Shown here: positions 12,531-64,000 of the stretch, piece by piece
How positions within the stretch are numbered: position 1 is the stretch's first letter
Layout: each line of letters opens with the position of its first letter
From: Oryzias latipes
Taxonomy: Eukaryota; Chordata; Actinopteri; Beloniformes; Adrianichthyidae
DNA length: 64,000 bases
Assembly (NCBI RefSeq): GCF_002234675.1
Contig: NC_019871.2
Span: forward strand, 22,973,466-23,037,465
Direction: 5' to 3'
Program-made: the position numbers and the translations under genes
Notes under the pieces: model-generated
Seen by the model: the letters and a program-made list of their open reading frames with translations, nothing else
What the model was told of the DNA's origin: nothing
Databases searched by the model: none

Positions 12531-14061
12531 ATGGAGGACAAAGAGGTTTTGACCGATGAAGGCCACAGCAAAAATCCCCCCAAAACCTCAAATTCTGACA
12601 AGTTAAACACCTCTGTGAAGGATGACTCTCAGGAAGAAATGAAAACTTTCCAAAGATTGTCTCTTGGAGGGAAGGAAAACTCCTTGTGGCCACGGATGAC
12701 AGCGGCGTTCCTCAGGGATCTTTGTAAGCAGAACAAACTCTACATGACACCCCACCTGAACGACACATTGTATCTGCATTTCAAGGGTTTCTCCAGAATT
12801 GAGAACCTAGAGGAATACACAGGCCTGAAGTCTCTCTGGCTCCATAACAATGCCCTGGAGCGCATCGAGAACCTGGATGCCCAAACTGATCTGCGCTGCT
12901 TGTTCCTCAATGATAATCAAATATTGAAACTGGAAAACCTCCAACCACTGACCAAGCTGTGCACCCTGAACGTGTCCAACAACTACATTTCTGTTTTAGA
13001 GAACCTCGCCTACCTTCCCAGATTAAGCACCCTGCAGGTCGCCCACAACAAGTTGGAAACTTTGGAGGATGTAGCCCATTTGCGTCAATGCCTGGCTATT
13101 TCTGTACTGGACTTGTCCTACAACAGCTTGCATGATCCGGAGATTGTCTGTGTACTCGAGGCGATGCCAGAACTGCGGGTTCTCTATCTGATGGGAAACG
13201 AGGTGGTGAGGAAGATCCCAAACTACCGAAGGAGCTTGATAGCTCGCTTGAAGCAGCTCACCTTCCTTGATGTCCGCCCAGTGTTTCCCAGAGATCGGGC
13301 CTGTGCGGAGGCGTGGGCAGCAGGAGGGCCGGAGGCGGAGCGGAGGGTGATGGAGCAGTGGGAAACCAAAGAGAGGAAGAAGATCCAGAAGAACTTGGAA
13401 GAAATGGCAATGATGAGACAGCAGGCCCAGGAGAGACGTTCCCTTCAAGAGCTGCAGGAACAAGGTAGTCTGGTTTTATCCCATAACACTGTACTCAGAA
13501 AAATCTGTTTTTTTACAGTACAGTTCTTTGCTTTTAGGTGAAAGCCTGAAGGCCATAACCCCAGAAAGCACATGTGAGGAACACAGCAGTGGCACGTCAG
13601 CTTCTTCTGCACAAGAGGAGGCCTTGGGGGTTCCTCCAGTTCATGTTGCCGGACCACTGGTCACAAATCTGGATGACGAGGAGCAGCTGGAAACCATTCA
13701 CCTTGAAGATATTCCATCACTGTGTGTCGATGACCTGCCAGATCTAGAAGATGATGATGAGGAAGATGATGAGGAGGAGGAAGAGGAAGAGGAAGAGGAG
13801 GAGGTGGAGATTTCTTCCCAGCAGGCGTTCAGACCCAAAATAGAAATCATTTCCGGAGACGATGATGAAGAGCATCCAAAAGAAAACAACAACGCGGGCA
13901 CAGCTGCCTTTGGTCCAGATGAAAAGGTGACCAAGAAAGGTGTGTCCTTGGACTCTTCATCACTGCTCTGTTTAAAGGAGGAAAAGCTGAATCCCATGAA
14001 GAATCCTGAAGCAAGACTCAAACCAGCTTCATGCCCCTGCCTCATCGAAGAGCTGGACTAA
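12531..14061 (+). CDS. dnaaf1: dnaaf1 (LRRC50), dynein axonemal assembly factor 1, in only two coding exons (485 aa)
   Basis: Family role: DNAAF1 is a cytoplasmic leucine-rich-repeat protein needed to preassemble the dynein arms of motile cilia. Exons are 12531-13464 (934 nt) and 13538-14061 (524 nt), split by a 73-bp GT-AG intron in phase 1. The N-terminal 60 residues are polar and variable. The family block follows: [36 protein letters not shown], then about six LRRs ([30 protein letters not shown] and so on), the LRR cap [20 protein letters not shown], and a coiled-coil segment rich in K, E, R and Q. Exon 2 keeps the family C-terminal motif [21 protein letters not shown], followed by a long Asp/Glu run and a short tail. 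Human DNAAF1 (725 aa) has a long proline-rich insert that is absent here. An AATAAA signal lies at 14132-14137. The intron-poor structure is odd because the human gene has about a dozen exons. Confidence 0.93.
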
Positions 14062-14275
14062 CGCTTTGAATCGAAGAAGGAAAAGTAAAATAACAGAACA
14101 GCATTGCCGTTAAAATCCTTCATTTGCCGCTAATAAAACTAGAAAATAAATTTTTATGCATGTATTGAATTTTATTTGAATTTTTTTGAGGTGGTTGTCT
14201 TTTTATTTTTTTTGTTCTATGAGTAATAAAAAATAAAAATAAAAAACAGCAAAAATATCATCATCTTTAAATGAA
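14062..14275 (+). other. dnaaf1 3' UTR
   Basis: The sequence is AT-rich with AATAAA at 14132-14137 and an A-rich stretch at about 14225-14246. It ends at the left terminus of a Tc1-like element. Confidence 0.5.
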
Positions 14276-14558
14276 CAGTTCCTTGCAAAAGTATCCGCCT
14301 GAACTTTTCAACCTTTTGCCAGATTTCAGGCTGCAATCAAAGATATAAAACTGTATTTTTTGTGTGAAGAATCAACAAGTGGGACACAATCATGAAGTGG
14401 AACAAAATTGGATATTTCAAACTTTTTTAACAAATAAACTGAAAAATTGGGTGTGCAAAATTATTCAGCCCACCCAAAGTTAATACTTTTGCTGTGATTA
14501 CAGCTGCAAGTCTCTCGGGGTTTGTCTCTATCAGTTTTGCTCATTGAGAGACTGAAAC

Positions 14559-15067
14559 TGTGAAGAATAGTTAGAAACTGCCTTTAACTTTTATTACACT
14601 AATGGTTTAAACCTAATTCACTGAGCATGTATTGTCATCTCAAAATTATATTACATTTGAAGAAAGCACAGCCAAACCAAACTATTGTTCTAACAGTTTC
14701 TTCTCATACTCCCTCTTTTCTGTGCATGTTTTCTGCTGAGCAGGCCTCAGACTTATCTTCACTTTAGCCTTGGAGCTCCTCTCCAGCAGTAAACTGTGGG
14801 CGTGATTTTCACACGAGGTCCATCAGACGATCTTCTGAATATGCAAATGCAGGGTTTTTATACCAAGCCCATCCCTGAGCTCGTTGGTTCGGACTTTGAA
14901 TGTACCATGTTCATGTCTGTCCCCTTCGTGTTTGTGCGAAGTAAAACCTCCACAAAAGCTAAGTTTTGTCTCTGAGTCATTATTCATTATTTCTGTGTGT
15001 AAGAAACTGACGGGGTTACGAACTAAAATTTAATACAGTCCTTTCTAGAAAATCCAGTTTCCTCACA
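14559..15067. mobile_element. Solo LTR (509 bp) inserted in the Tc1-like element
   Basis: The insert begins TGTGAAG and ends CCTCACA, giving the TG...CA ends and the short inverted repeat TGTGA/TCACA expected of an LTR. It is flanked on both sides by the 5-bp direct repeat GAAAC (14554-14558 and 15068-15072). The Tc1 sequence on either side joins correctly when the insert and one repeat are removed: 'gagactgaaac' continues into 'ttttgcccattcc'. A TATA-like stretch (tttttatacc) lies near 14852. No internal retroviral genes are present, so this is a solo LTR left by recombination between two LTRs. Its family (gypsy or ERV) cannot be told. Confidence 0.8.
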
Positions 15068-15072
15068 GAAAC

Positions 15073-15912
15073 TTTTGCCCATTCCTCCTTCAGTGTTTTT
15101 GAACGGCAGTTTTCAGTTCTTTCCACAGATTGTCGATTGGATTCAAGTCTGGACTTTGGCTATTGCATTGTGGATTCTGCTTTATGTTTTGGATCATTGT
15201 CTTGTTGGAAGACAAATCTCAGTCCCAGTCTCAGTTTTTTTGCAGACTCCATCAGGTTTTCTTCCAGAATGGTCCTGTGTTTGGCTCCATCAATCTTCCT
15301 ATCAATTCTAACCATCCTCCCTGTTCCTGCTGAAGAAAACCATGATGCTGCCACCACCGTGTTTGACAGTGGGGATGGTGTGTTCTGGGTGATAAGCTGT
15401 GTTGCTTTAACGCCGAACATAACGTTTTGTATTGTTGCCAAAAAGTTCAGTTTTGGTTTCATCTGACCAGAGCACCTTTTTCCACATGTTTGGTGTGTCT
15501 CCCAGGTGGATTGTGGCAAACTTTAAACAACACTTTTTATGGATATCTTTCAGAAATGGCTTTCTTCTAGCCACTCTTCCATAAAGGCCACATTTATGCA
15601 GTATACGACTGCTTGTTGTCCTCTGGACAGACTCTCCCACCTCAGCCGTAGATCTCTGGACTTCATCCAGTGATCATGGCCCTCTTGGCTGCAGGTCTGA
15701 TCAGTCCTCTCCTTGTTTGAGCTAAAAGTTGAAACGCACGGCCGGGTCTTTGTAGATTTGTAGTGGTCTGATGCTCCTTCCATTTCAGTGGAAATGGAAG
15801 ATGTTTTCCTTGGGATGTTTACAGTTTGGGAGATCTTTTTGTGTCCAAATCCGGTTTTAAACTTCTCCACAACAGGATCTCGGACCTGCCTGGTGTGTTC
15901 CTTGTTCTTCAT
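15073..15912 (-). pseudogene. Decayed Tc1-like transposase
   Basis: Read on the minus strand from 15912 (MKNKEHTRQVRDPVVEKF), the frame gives the Tc1 helix-turn-helix start, then a Tc3-like segment (GESVQRTTSSRILHKCGLYG), then the DDE core with [31 protein letters not shown] and FQQDNDPKH. Several frame changes and a stop interrupt the frame. The C-terminal part, usually a region with PDLNPIEN, is lost or unreadable near the solo LTR. The protein is non-functional. Confidence 0.85.
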
Positions 15913-16261
15913 GATGCTCTCTGCGCTTTAAACAGAACTCTGAGACGATCACAGAGCAGGTGCATTTATACGGAGACTTGATTACATACAAGTGGATTCT
16001 ATTTAGCATCATTAGCCATTTGGGTCAACACTGGATCGTTCAGATCCTCACTGAACATCTGAATAATTTTGCACACCCAATATTTCATTTTCCTTTTTTG
16101 TTAAGTTTGAAATATCCATTCAATTTCATTCCACTTCATGATTGTGTCCCACGTGTTGATTCTTCACAAAAAGTTACAGATTTATATCTTTATGTTTGCA
16201 GCCTGAAATGTGGCAAAAGGTTGAAAAGTTCAAGGGGGCCGAATACTTTCTCAAGGCCCGG

Positions 16262-16767
16262 TCCATGCTGTACATGAGCCCTGAGGGCCAGGGTTGTGTG
16301 AGCTGTTTAATATTTTCCCAATAATAACACGAGACATCAATAAAGGAAGGCTTTACTGAGTAGAATCAAGTTTCAGAGTCTGAATCAATCAATAAAGGAG
16401 TTGCAGACTACATGAATTTACATTTCAGCGCTAAAGCTGGAGTTTCCAATATGACCAAACTGACTGATTGGACGTGAAGCCGCGCTGACACCTTTAAGTG
16501 CAATGAAGAAATATTTACATGACATTTTCCGCTTTGAGCAGTCAGTTTTGGATGAAATCAAGAAAAACCAACAAACAGGATGAGAGAAGAATAAAAAAAT
16601 AAAACTGTACATGTTTTAAATAAACTCAATCAAATCCTTCGTGTGCAAACGAGAGGCTGACGTCTCCTTAGGCCGAGACAGAGTGCAGCGAGTAGCTAAT
16701 ATTTGAAACACTGAGGAGAGAAAGATGCATTTTGCTGCCATGGCGACGACAGTGTCATGTCCCACGC
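16262..16767 (-). other. mff 3' UTR / dnaaf1-mff convergent gap
   Basis: This is the sequence downstream of the mff stop codon at 16768. It is AT-rich. A minus-strand ATTAAA-type signal near 16303-16310 is a possible mff polyadenylation site. No other feature was seen. Confidence 0.4.
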
Positions 16768-19700
16768 CTAACGCCGCATCCACACCCAGGTATTGATGAG
16801 CCAGAAAGCAGCGGCGATGGAGTACATGATCATCTCTCGCTTTGCTCTCTCCTTATTCTCCTCCTCCAGATGTTGGAGTCTCCGGTTCAGCTTGATGAGC
16901 TGTGGAGAAGCAGATGTTTTACTTCTTTTTTCTCTCAAAAACAACAAAATAAAAGCCGCTAGTAGTGTTATATGGCCCCCTTTGAACCACCCCCACTGAC
17001 TGAGCGGCTGCTACACAACCCTAACTCCCCTCTTCTGCCCCTGCCACCCTGGTCAGAGCTCTCCATGGCTACCATTTTATGTTTTTGGTCACCACGGGGT
17101 AACAAAGAGGTTTATGTAATTTGTAGAAGAATCAACAAAAGTAAACTTTTAGACTTCTTGGCAGAGGTTTTTTGTTTAACCACTCCCACATTCTTAATAT
17201 ATTCATGTTTTGTGTCATTTCGTTTCGTTCAGCTTGAGCCAAAGATTCATGTATTTTATTTTTTACAATATTCTAGTAAAAATTGTGTGAGCAACTTTTG
17301 TCAGCTTAGTACCTTTATGTTCAAAATCTACAAACTCTATAACCAACAGCAGCTTCACATTGATGCTCGAGTTAGGAGGCAAATGATCAAAATGCACTGG
17401 GGAAGTTTAAATTTGTAGAAGGTACTAAAAATGATTCTTTAAAAGAAAATTCAAGATGGCAGCTTCTTCCCAAGGTCAAAGGTAAAAAAAAAAACATTAC
17501 TGTAAGCTTAAAATGGTGGTATTTGTGTGAAATTTTACGAAGATCACTAGAGGAAAAGCTTTCTTTCCCAATATTGAGGGAAAATATGAAAATGAACATT
17601 TTTCCACAAAATGGCCACCCAGCCATAGGTCCTGTGGCCATCCCATAATAGTTACAAACCTTTAAAACTTCCTTTTAATATCCCTGACTAGCGTTTTGGT
17701 TTCGTTACTTGAATTTGAACGGTTTTTAAGCCCCATTCCCCATTTTCAAACTTCCTTTTCACCAGGTACTAGGTACACGAATGTTTGCGCAGGTGGCGGG
17801 GGCAAAACCTTGGCTCAAAGGAGCGGTAAGAAAGATCTGTGGAAACAACCTGGTCTTTGCAGTCCAGGCCTTGCTGCTGGACATCAACATTTGTATTCAG
17901 AGACTAACCTGACGGCGAATTGTTGTAGCATCGACGACGGTCAGGTCTTCATTCTGCCCTTCCAGAGAAGCTTCATATGTTGATAACCCCAGCCTTAAAA
18001 AGACAGCAGCTGCATCAAACATACATGATAAAAGATCTCCAGGAAATGCATCTACTAGATCAAAAAACAATAAAAAACTATGTTCTAATGACATAAACAA
18101 AGCAAAAGTGTATGAAGAAACTCAAAAAGGGGAAAAAAAAAAAAAAAAAAATTGGGTGCCAGGTGAGGTTACCTGGGGTCGTTCAGGGGGTTAGAGCTGG
18201 AAGCCGACCCCCCCCTCAGTGATGGTTTGCTGAAGAAGTGCGAAAAGACAGAGTTGGGGAAAAAAGAAAGAAAAGAGAAGTAGAGAAAAACTGTTGCATA
18301 CAAGAATTTGTACATTTCTGCAGCTTTTCTATAGAAATGTGAAAATAAGAGCCTTTGGGGGTGGGGGGTGGGGCATCTACTTTATTTTAAAGTCCAAAAA
18401 AGACTAAAAAAAGTAGATAACCTTTCTAGGTAACTATTTACACTTGGACATTTTTGAATTGGTTTGGTAAAAGACCAGTGGACCACATTCAAACTTCTTT
18501 TTGGTTCAAATCACTATAATTATTGTTTAAATCATGAAAAAACTAACCACATTTGTCACATTTGTTTGGATTACTCTTTCTGATTCAAACATTTTCAGCT
18601 CATTCAACTAAAACCAGAAGAAAGTGAAAGCAAAAGACCAGATGATACAAGTCACCTGCATGGGTTTTCATCCAAGACCTCCAGGACCTGCTGGTAGGCC
18701 CGACGGGTGGTGGACTGGATAAAAGATATAACACCACTAGCGTTGTACAGGTTGAGCTCCTCAGCCACGCTGGGAGGGGGGCATTGGACAGTGGCTGGGG
18801 GGTGTGAGGCTGCACTGCTCAGTGCACCCCGTTAAAGTGAGGGTATTTAAAGGAAGAAGAGGATAACAGAGGGAAGAGGAGGAGGAGGAAGGACAGGGAG
18901 AAAAATAAGGAAAAGATTCTTTCCTCGACTAACTCTGAATTATTTATATTTTTACTCAAAGCGAAATGCAAAACCCAAAAGGCAAGAGCTGCTAAAAAGC
19001 ACTTGAAGAAACAAAAATGCACTGAACACAGAAAATCCACACATAGAAGAGATTCACTGGGATGATTTGAAGTGAAAAGATGAAAACGTCTGAAACCAGA
19101 ACCAGTCTGTCTGAACTTTAGACTTTACTGGTTGCAGACCAGCATCCTGCTGCTTTCCCAGATGTTCCCGTCTTATCTGCTGCTCATTACCTGGATTAGG
19201 CGTCTTCCACCTGCAGCTCTAAGAAACCGAAAAGGAGGCTAGAAAAGAAGTAGGACAGTGGCTCTGGAGGATTGGGGTCCCAGACTGACAACCTAATTCA
19301 TTATTAAGCTCTAGTGAAAAATGCAATAGAAGGAAGGATAAATATATTAGCTTTGAATATATAGAATTGTGATTTAAATTGTTTAAATTTGAGCTTTTTG
19401 GGTTTTTTTAGCCACGGTGGAAGATGTGACCTTAAAGGAAAAACCACATAAAGCATTGATACAGAGTAAAATGCTGCCCAGGCATAAAGATCATTTTTAA
19501 AGGACACCATCTCAAAACATTAACACTTTTTACACTCAAAAATGGATCTATGTTTTATGATTTTCTGACACAATCCACTATAATGTTTTCTGCATGAGGT
19601 CTTATTCTCTTTTGCAGTGTCCTTTTATTAAGTTATTGACCAGATTATCACAAATTCATCGAGGAAAGATCCAGTTAAAATGGATTAACACGGCAGGTGT

Positions 19701-20800
19701 TAAAAAAAAAGTTATTATTTTGATGGGAAACGGTCATAAATATATAGTGGATGGTGCATTAAACTACAGGAAGCTGAAGTTCTGCCTGGAAAGACACTAA
19801 GCGCATTGCAGCCCTGAGCGAAGTCCAAAGCACTGACAGACATGACGGGATGAAGAGATGCATGTTGATGCAGCTACATGCAAATGAAGAAAGAAACACT
19901 TATGATGGTGCAGGTTGCAGGCTATTTATGGTGTAAATACTCACATTGAATCATTGGATGGCAGGTGGCTGTTATGGCGTGCGGCGGCAGCGTTCTCGCT
20001 AGCCGACCGTTCCCTCCTCAGGCGCCCTTGGGGGCGGATCTTTAGGGAATGGATTTGAAATCGATTTTTTTCTCGTAGAAACTGGCAACTACTGAGTTTA
20101 CTTCTGCGTCACTAACCAGCTCGTCACAGTCCGGAGCGGCACGCTGCTGCTGCTCCTCCTCCATGAAGTCCAGAGGCCGCTCATTGAGGGTGAGGACCCT
20201 GGGTGGAGTTTTGAGCGACAGACTTTCTACAGGCGTTGACTGAATGAGGTCTAGGTCTCTGGGTCTGGAGAACTGGGAGTCTGCAGAATGACCTGAGAAG
20301 AAAAAATGTTCAACTTCAAATAAAGGATTTCCTTTTGGATTTTTACATTTTTTTTATTCTACAGTAAAATGACTTTTGTATGAATATTGAGCTTGTTTGT
20401 TTTCACATCAGCAGCTGGTTGGAACTTAATGCTCAAAGAAAAATGTTGAAGGAGACACATTTCTGCTCAAATCCTGCAAAAATCATCAATAAACGTGTCA
20501 GGAAGAACGCAGTGATGGTGAGGATTGATTTTAAGTTTTATAAAAAGTAACATTCATGACAACAAAAGAGTTTGCAGCACACAAACCTGAAATCACAATT
20601 CTTTCTGGAACTTGCATAATGACACTAGGGAGTAGTTCTCGGTTTCCCACAGTGGGGTCTTCTGAGCCATGAGGAGCCACTTTCAGCATCTCGGGAATGC
20701 GCATCTTCTGGCTGATGCCCTCCGTGTACTCCAGCTCGTACTGGATGCGGTTGATCTGCGCCATCTCAGCTGTTGGGGAGGGAAATGCTGCTCCACTCAT
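16768..20800 (-). CDS. mff: mff, mitochondrial fission factor (7 coding exons, 305 aa)
   Basis: Family role: MFF is a tail-anchored receptor on the outer mitochondrial and peroxisomal membranes that recruits the dynamin-like GTPase Drp1 for fission. Exons on the minus strand: 20800-20587, 20292-20117, 20039-19945, 18814-18656, 18229-18173, 17993-17909, 16899-16768. Junctions are GT-AG and the total of 918 nt closes in frame. Exon 1 starts MSGAAFPSPTAEMAQINRIQ and continues with ELEYTEGISQKMRIPEMLKV and IMQVPERIVISG. Exon 2 has RDLDLIQSTP and LKTPPRVLTLNERPLDF. Exon 3 has GRLRRERSASE, a likely phosphorylated Ser region. Exon 4 has ISFIQSTTRRAYQQVLEVLDEN. Exon 6 has NEDLTVVDATTIRRQ. The last exon holds the coiled coil LIKLNRRLQHLEEENKERAK and the tail anchor MYSIAAAFWLINTWVWMRR. 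Human MFF is 342 aa; mammalian cassette exons between exons 3 and 4 were not found. Confidence 0.94.
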
Positions 20801-22919
20801 TTGGCTGGGTCACATGATAAGATGAAGAAGACACAGTTTGCTGTTAGCCACAGGCTAATTTGCATTCCTTCCTTTTCTATTATTCTACTGCATCACAAAA
20901 CCAATATGATACCCAATAGAACGAAACTGGATATAGTTGTCTAGACGAGGAGAAATCAAGTCTAAAGGACATTACAAACTCAATCCAATCATTCAAATGT
21001 TTACAAAAATAGTCTCGGAGACCACAACAAAGAACTCCTGCATCCACTAAATCGAGCAGAGACCACCAGCATTGTGCTACACCTATACGGCTCGTTTTTA
21101 GAACCTTTCGATAAATTCTCTTAACAAGTAAGCTGCCCCGGGGCTCCCCTAAAAGGTTTGATAATGGTTTTCACCAACAGGAATCTTTTGCTTTCAATAT
21201 CCCATTCTACCACTAAAATACCTTCCAATATGGTGAACAGATTCACTCAAATTCCAGTGCTCTCATTTAGCATCCGAGTGCATTTGTATTGCTCCGAAAT
21301 GTATTTTGTAATACTTTTCAGGAAATACTGACGCAAATCTTAATCCCAGATTCTATATTTTTAGCTTGAGTCATTTTGCCGCTCCCTAATGTTAAATACT
21401 TTTCTGCTTTAGTTGCATCCCTATCATAAAATCAATAAAACAAAAGACCTAGTTGTGCTGTCATATAAATGCTGTTGTATAAATATGCTGTTGAATATAA
21501 ATACAAGTCTGCGTTTTGTCCAAGGTTTCATTCCAAAATGTTCAATATTGCTCCAGATGTCTATTCAAACGGGCACAAAAAGAGAAAGGAAGTGCACTGT
21601 TTGTTTGTTTTAGCAATCCATAAGAAATTGGTTTGAGGCTTGTTGCCAAAGAACATCACATGTTCGTTAATACTGATAAATTGTTTTGAGTCACTGATTT
21701 CGAGTAAAAAAAAAAAAAAAGGATTACTAGATGGTCGCGGAGAAATTCGGTGGTTCAATTTAAGTAAGTCAGCTATTCTTTGTCGGCATAACTGGTGCGA
21801 TCCTGGCATTTATGCTAATGTTAGGCTAACTCTGACAGTAAGCTATATATATTAAAGACAAAGAAGAAATAACAAATACCAGCATGATAATGAATACAAA
21901 GTAACATAGATAAATAGGGTAAGACTAAAATATTTGAGCCGACAGTTGGAGACCTATCATAAACATTCTATGAACCCGAACGGACGGTTTCTTACCGACT
22001 GTTTTCCTGCACGGAACAATATCCACTAAAAACCTGCGAATCTAATCCTAAAAGCCAAATTTATGACTTTGGCTGAACAGCTTAAATCACTTTTTCATTT
22101 ATACTAAACCTATCTAACATTTCGTCGTATGAAAAAGAGAGGAAAGCTGCTCTTTTCCAGATTCCGGTTTGTACTTTAAACAGGAAGTGGCGCATTCAAC
22201 AGGAAGTGATGTAATGTAAAGCAAGCGCAAAACTTTAAAGGTTTTTAATTCAGTAAACATTTAAAATGATGTCTTTATATCTTTCTTGGGTGCTTTTTGA
22301 AAGATAAACGTGAAACATTTTTATTTAATTGCCTTTTACACCTTTAAAATAACAAATAAACTTTCTTAATCTTAAATGCTTGAAATTAATCAACGTCTTC
22401 ACTCTCTCTTTCTTTTTTAGCTAAATGACGTAATATAAACTAGTTACAATGAAATATAAAAATATTATATATAGTAATCAAGGCTTTTGTCAGGCAAACT
22501 ATGTTGTTTTTTCTAGTGGTACTTCTTTGAATTTTACGTTTGAAGGTTTTCTATAACTATCACAAAGTTTTTTTTTTGTTCTATTTTTTTTTATTTAAAC
22601 CCGTAAGTAATTTCTTGAACAGGTTAAAAGTACGTTGCCTGCATTTGCTCGGGACCGACATAGCCTCGCAGTGACTGTGGGTGGTGTATGGTGGTGCATC
22701 TGCACGAAGGCTTTTCAAAGGCTAGTAAGTCCACTCTCCTCTTTCAAGTCAGTAGCTGGGACGGGGAATCAATAGGAAAAGCATTGGGAATTTCCCCCAG
22801 ATGTATATCTGATGAATATCCTCTAAGCCAGAACTAAAGCACAGGACACTTCCATGAATCTCAAGATGCTTGTCGTTTAGGGCATGTGAGTGGAAGCGAC
22901 GCTGAATCCTCTTGGAATT
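20801..22919. promoter_or_regulatory. mff 5' leader and divergent mff/megf6 intergenic region
   Basis: Just upstream of the mff start a plausible acceptor (minus-strand ccag, exon edge about 20804) precedes a 1.2-kb intron. A donor (CAGTCG|GTAAGA on the minus strand) at 21996/21995 marks the end of a non-coding first mff exon of about 21996-22170. The megf6 start codon lies at 22920 on the plus strand, so the two genes are transcribed divergently. The gap from about 22.2 to 22.9 kb is AT-rich with no repeat that I recognise. Transcription start sites are inferred. Confidence 0.45.
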
Positions 22920-63707
<40,788 letters not shown>

Positions 63708-64000
63708 GTGAGTTCATTTGGAGTTTTCTGGGAATTTTACAGATAAAAATTTAACTGATATCATGAATAAATGTTCTCAACTCAAATGGATTTTTTCAGT
63801 GTAAAAAATCTTACAGTTAATTAGTTTAATTAGAAAAAAATCAGGTATAAGTCAAAATTCAATTACTTTTGTAATAGTTTACATTTAATTTTGCCAGGAA
63901 TTCAATGATTAGCAATGCCGTGCAATTGTTTCAATTTTCCACACAAAATATAAAGGTGTTACATGTTTTTTTTGTGTGTTTAAAAACTTTTTCTGAAAAA

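Larger units (their letters stand above)
14276..16261 (-). mobile_element. Tc1/mariner-like DNA transposon with long inverted repeats, split by a solo LTR
   Basis: The element is bounded by inverted repeats of about 200 bp. The left end at 14276 (CAGTTCCTTGCAAAAGTAT) mirrors the right end (reverse complement CCTTGAGAAAGTATTCGG), and both arms continue with matching text such as 'aatcaacaagtgggacacaatc' in variant forms. The minus strand encodes a Tc1-type transposase. Without the 509-bp insertion and its 5-bp target duplication the element is about 1.47 kb, near the usual Tc1 size. The flanking TA duplication is not clearly preserved, so the element is old. It lies between the 3' ends of dnaaf1 and mff. 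Confidence 0.85.

Noticed and set aside
13698..14045. Minus-strand poly-Ser frame opposite dnaaf1
   Set aside because: It is the complement of the Asp/Glu run in dnaaf1 exon 2; no support for a gene.

Overview
The window is nuclear DNA from a teleost fish, probably a percomorph. The evidence is vertebrate-type genes split by GT-AG introns, long AT-rich introns, and typical fish repeats (Tc1-like, gypsy, L1-like, hAT-like, abundant short interspersed repeats). No RNA genes, operons or CRISPR arrays were seen. Exons were placed by reading splice sites and checking that codon phase is kept. For the four complete multi-exon vertebrate genes the joined reading frames close exactly: mrpl44 330 aa, dnaaf1 485 aa, mff 305 aa and the EHD2-like gene 545 aa.

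Left part (1-22.2 kb) is gene-dense. agfg1 (minus) enters from the left edge with five exons, including the complete ArfGAP zinc finger. mrpl44 (minus, 4 exons) follows. It shares a 209-bp head-to-head intergenic region with dnaaf1 (plus), which here has only two coding exons. A Tc1-like transposon at 14.28-16.26 kb carries a 509-bp solo LTR inside it. mff (minus, 7 coding exons) then runs to about 22.2 kb. agfg1, mrpl44 and mff are also near neighbours on human 2q36, so this looks like a conserved block. Two of the genes concern mitochondria: a ribosomal protein and a fission receptor.

Right part (22.9-64 kb) is one very large gene, megf6-like (plus). It has a signal peptide, an EMI domain, EGF and calcium-binding EGF modules, an acidic linker exon, then laminin-type EGF modules that continue past the right edge. 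Every EGF-type exon is flanked by phase-1 introns. Its introns hold most of the repeats: a 3'-truncated L1-like LINE (35.8-38.4 kb), a chromodomain gypsy element with intact pol (41.5-46.6 kb), a huge GGCA microsatellite grown inside that element's LTR, pogo/Tigger-like, hAT-like and Tc1-like remnants, and at least five copies of one DNA repeat carrying a small conserved acidic coding patch. A complete six-exon EHD2-like gene lies antisense within a single megf6 intron (55.8-59.3 kb).

The most noteworthy points are the intron-poor dnaaf1 with an RFX X-box in a promoter shared with mrpl44, the nested antisense EHD2-like gene, the microsatellite-linked loss of the gypsy element's LTR/gag junction, and the repeat family with a conserved coding patch.
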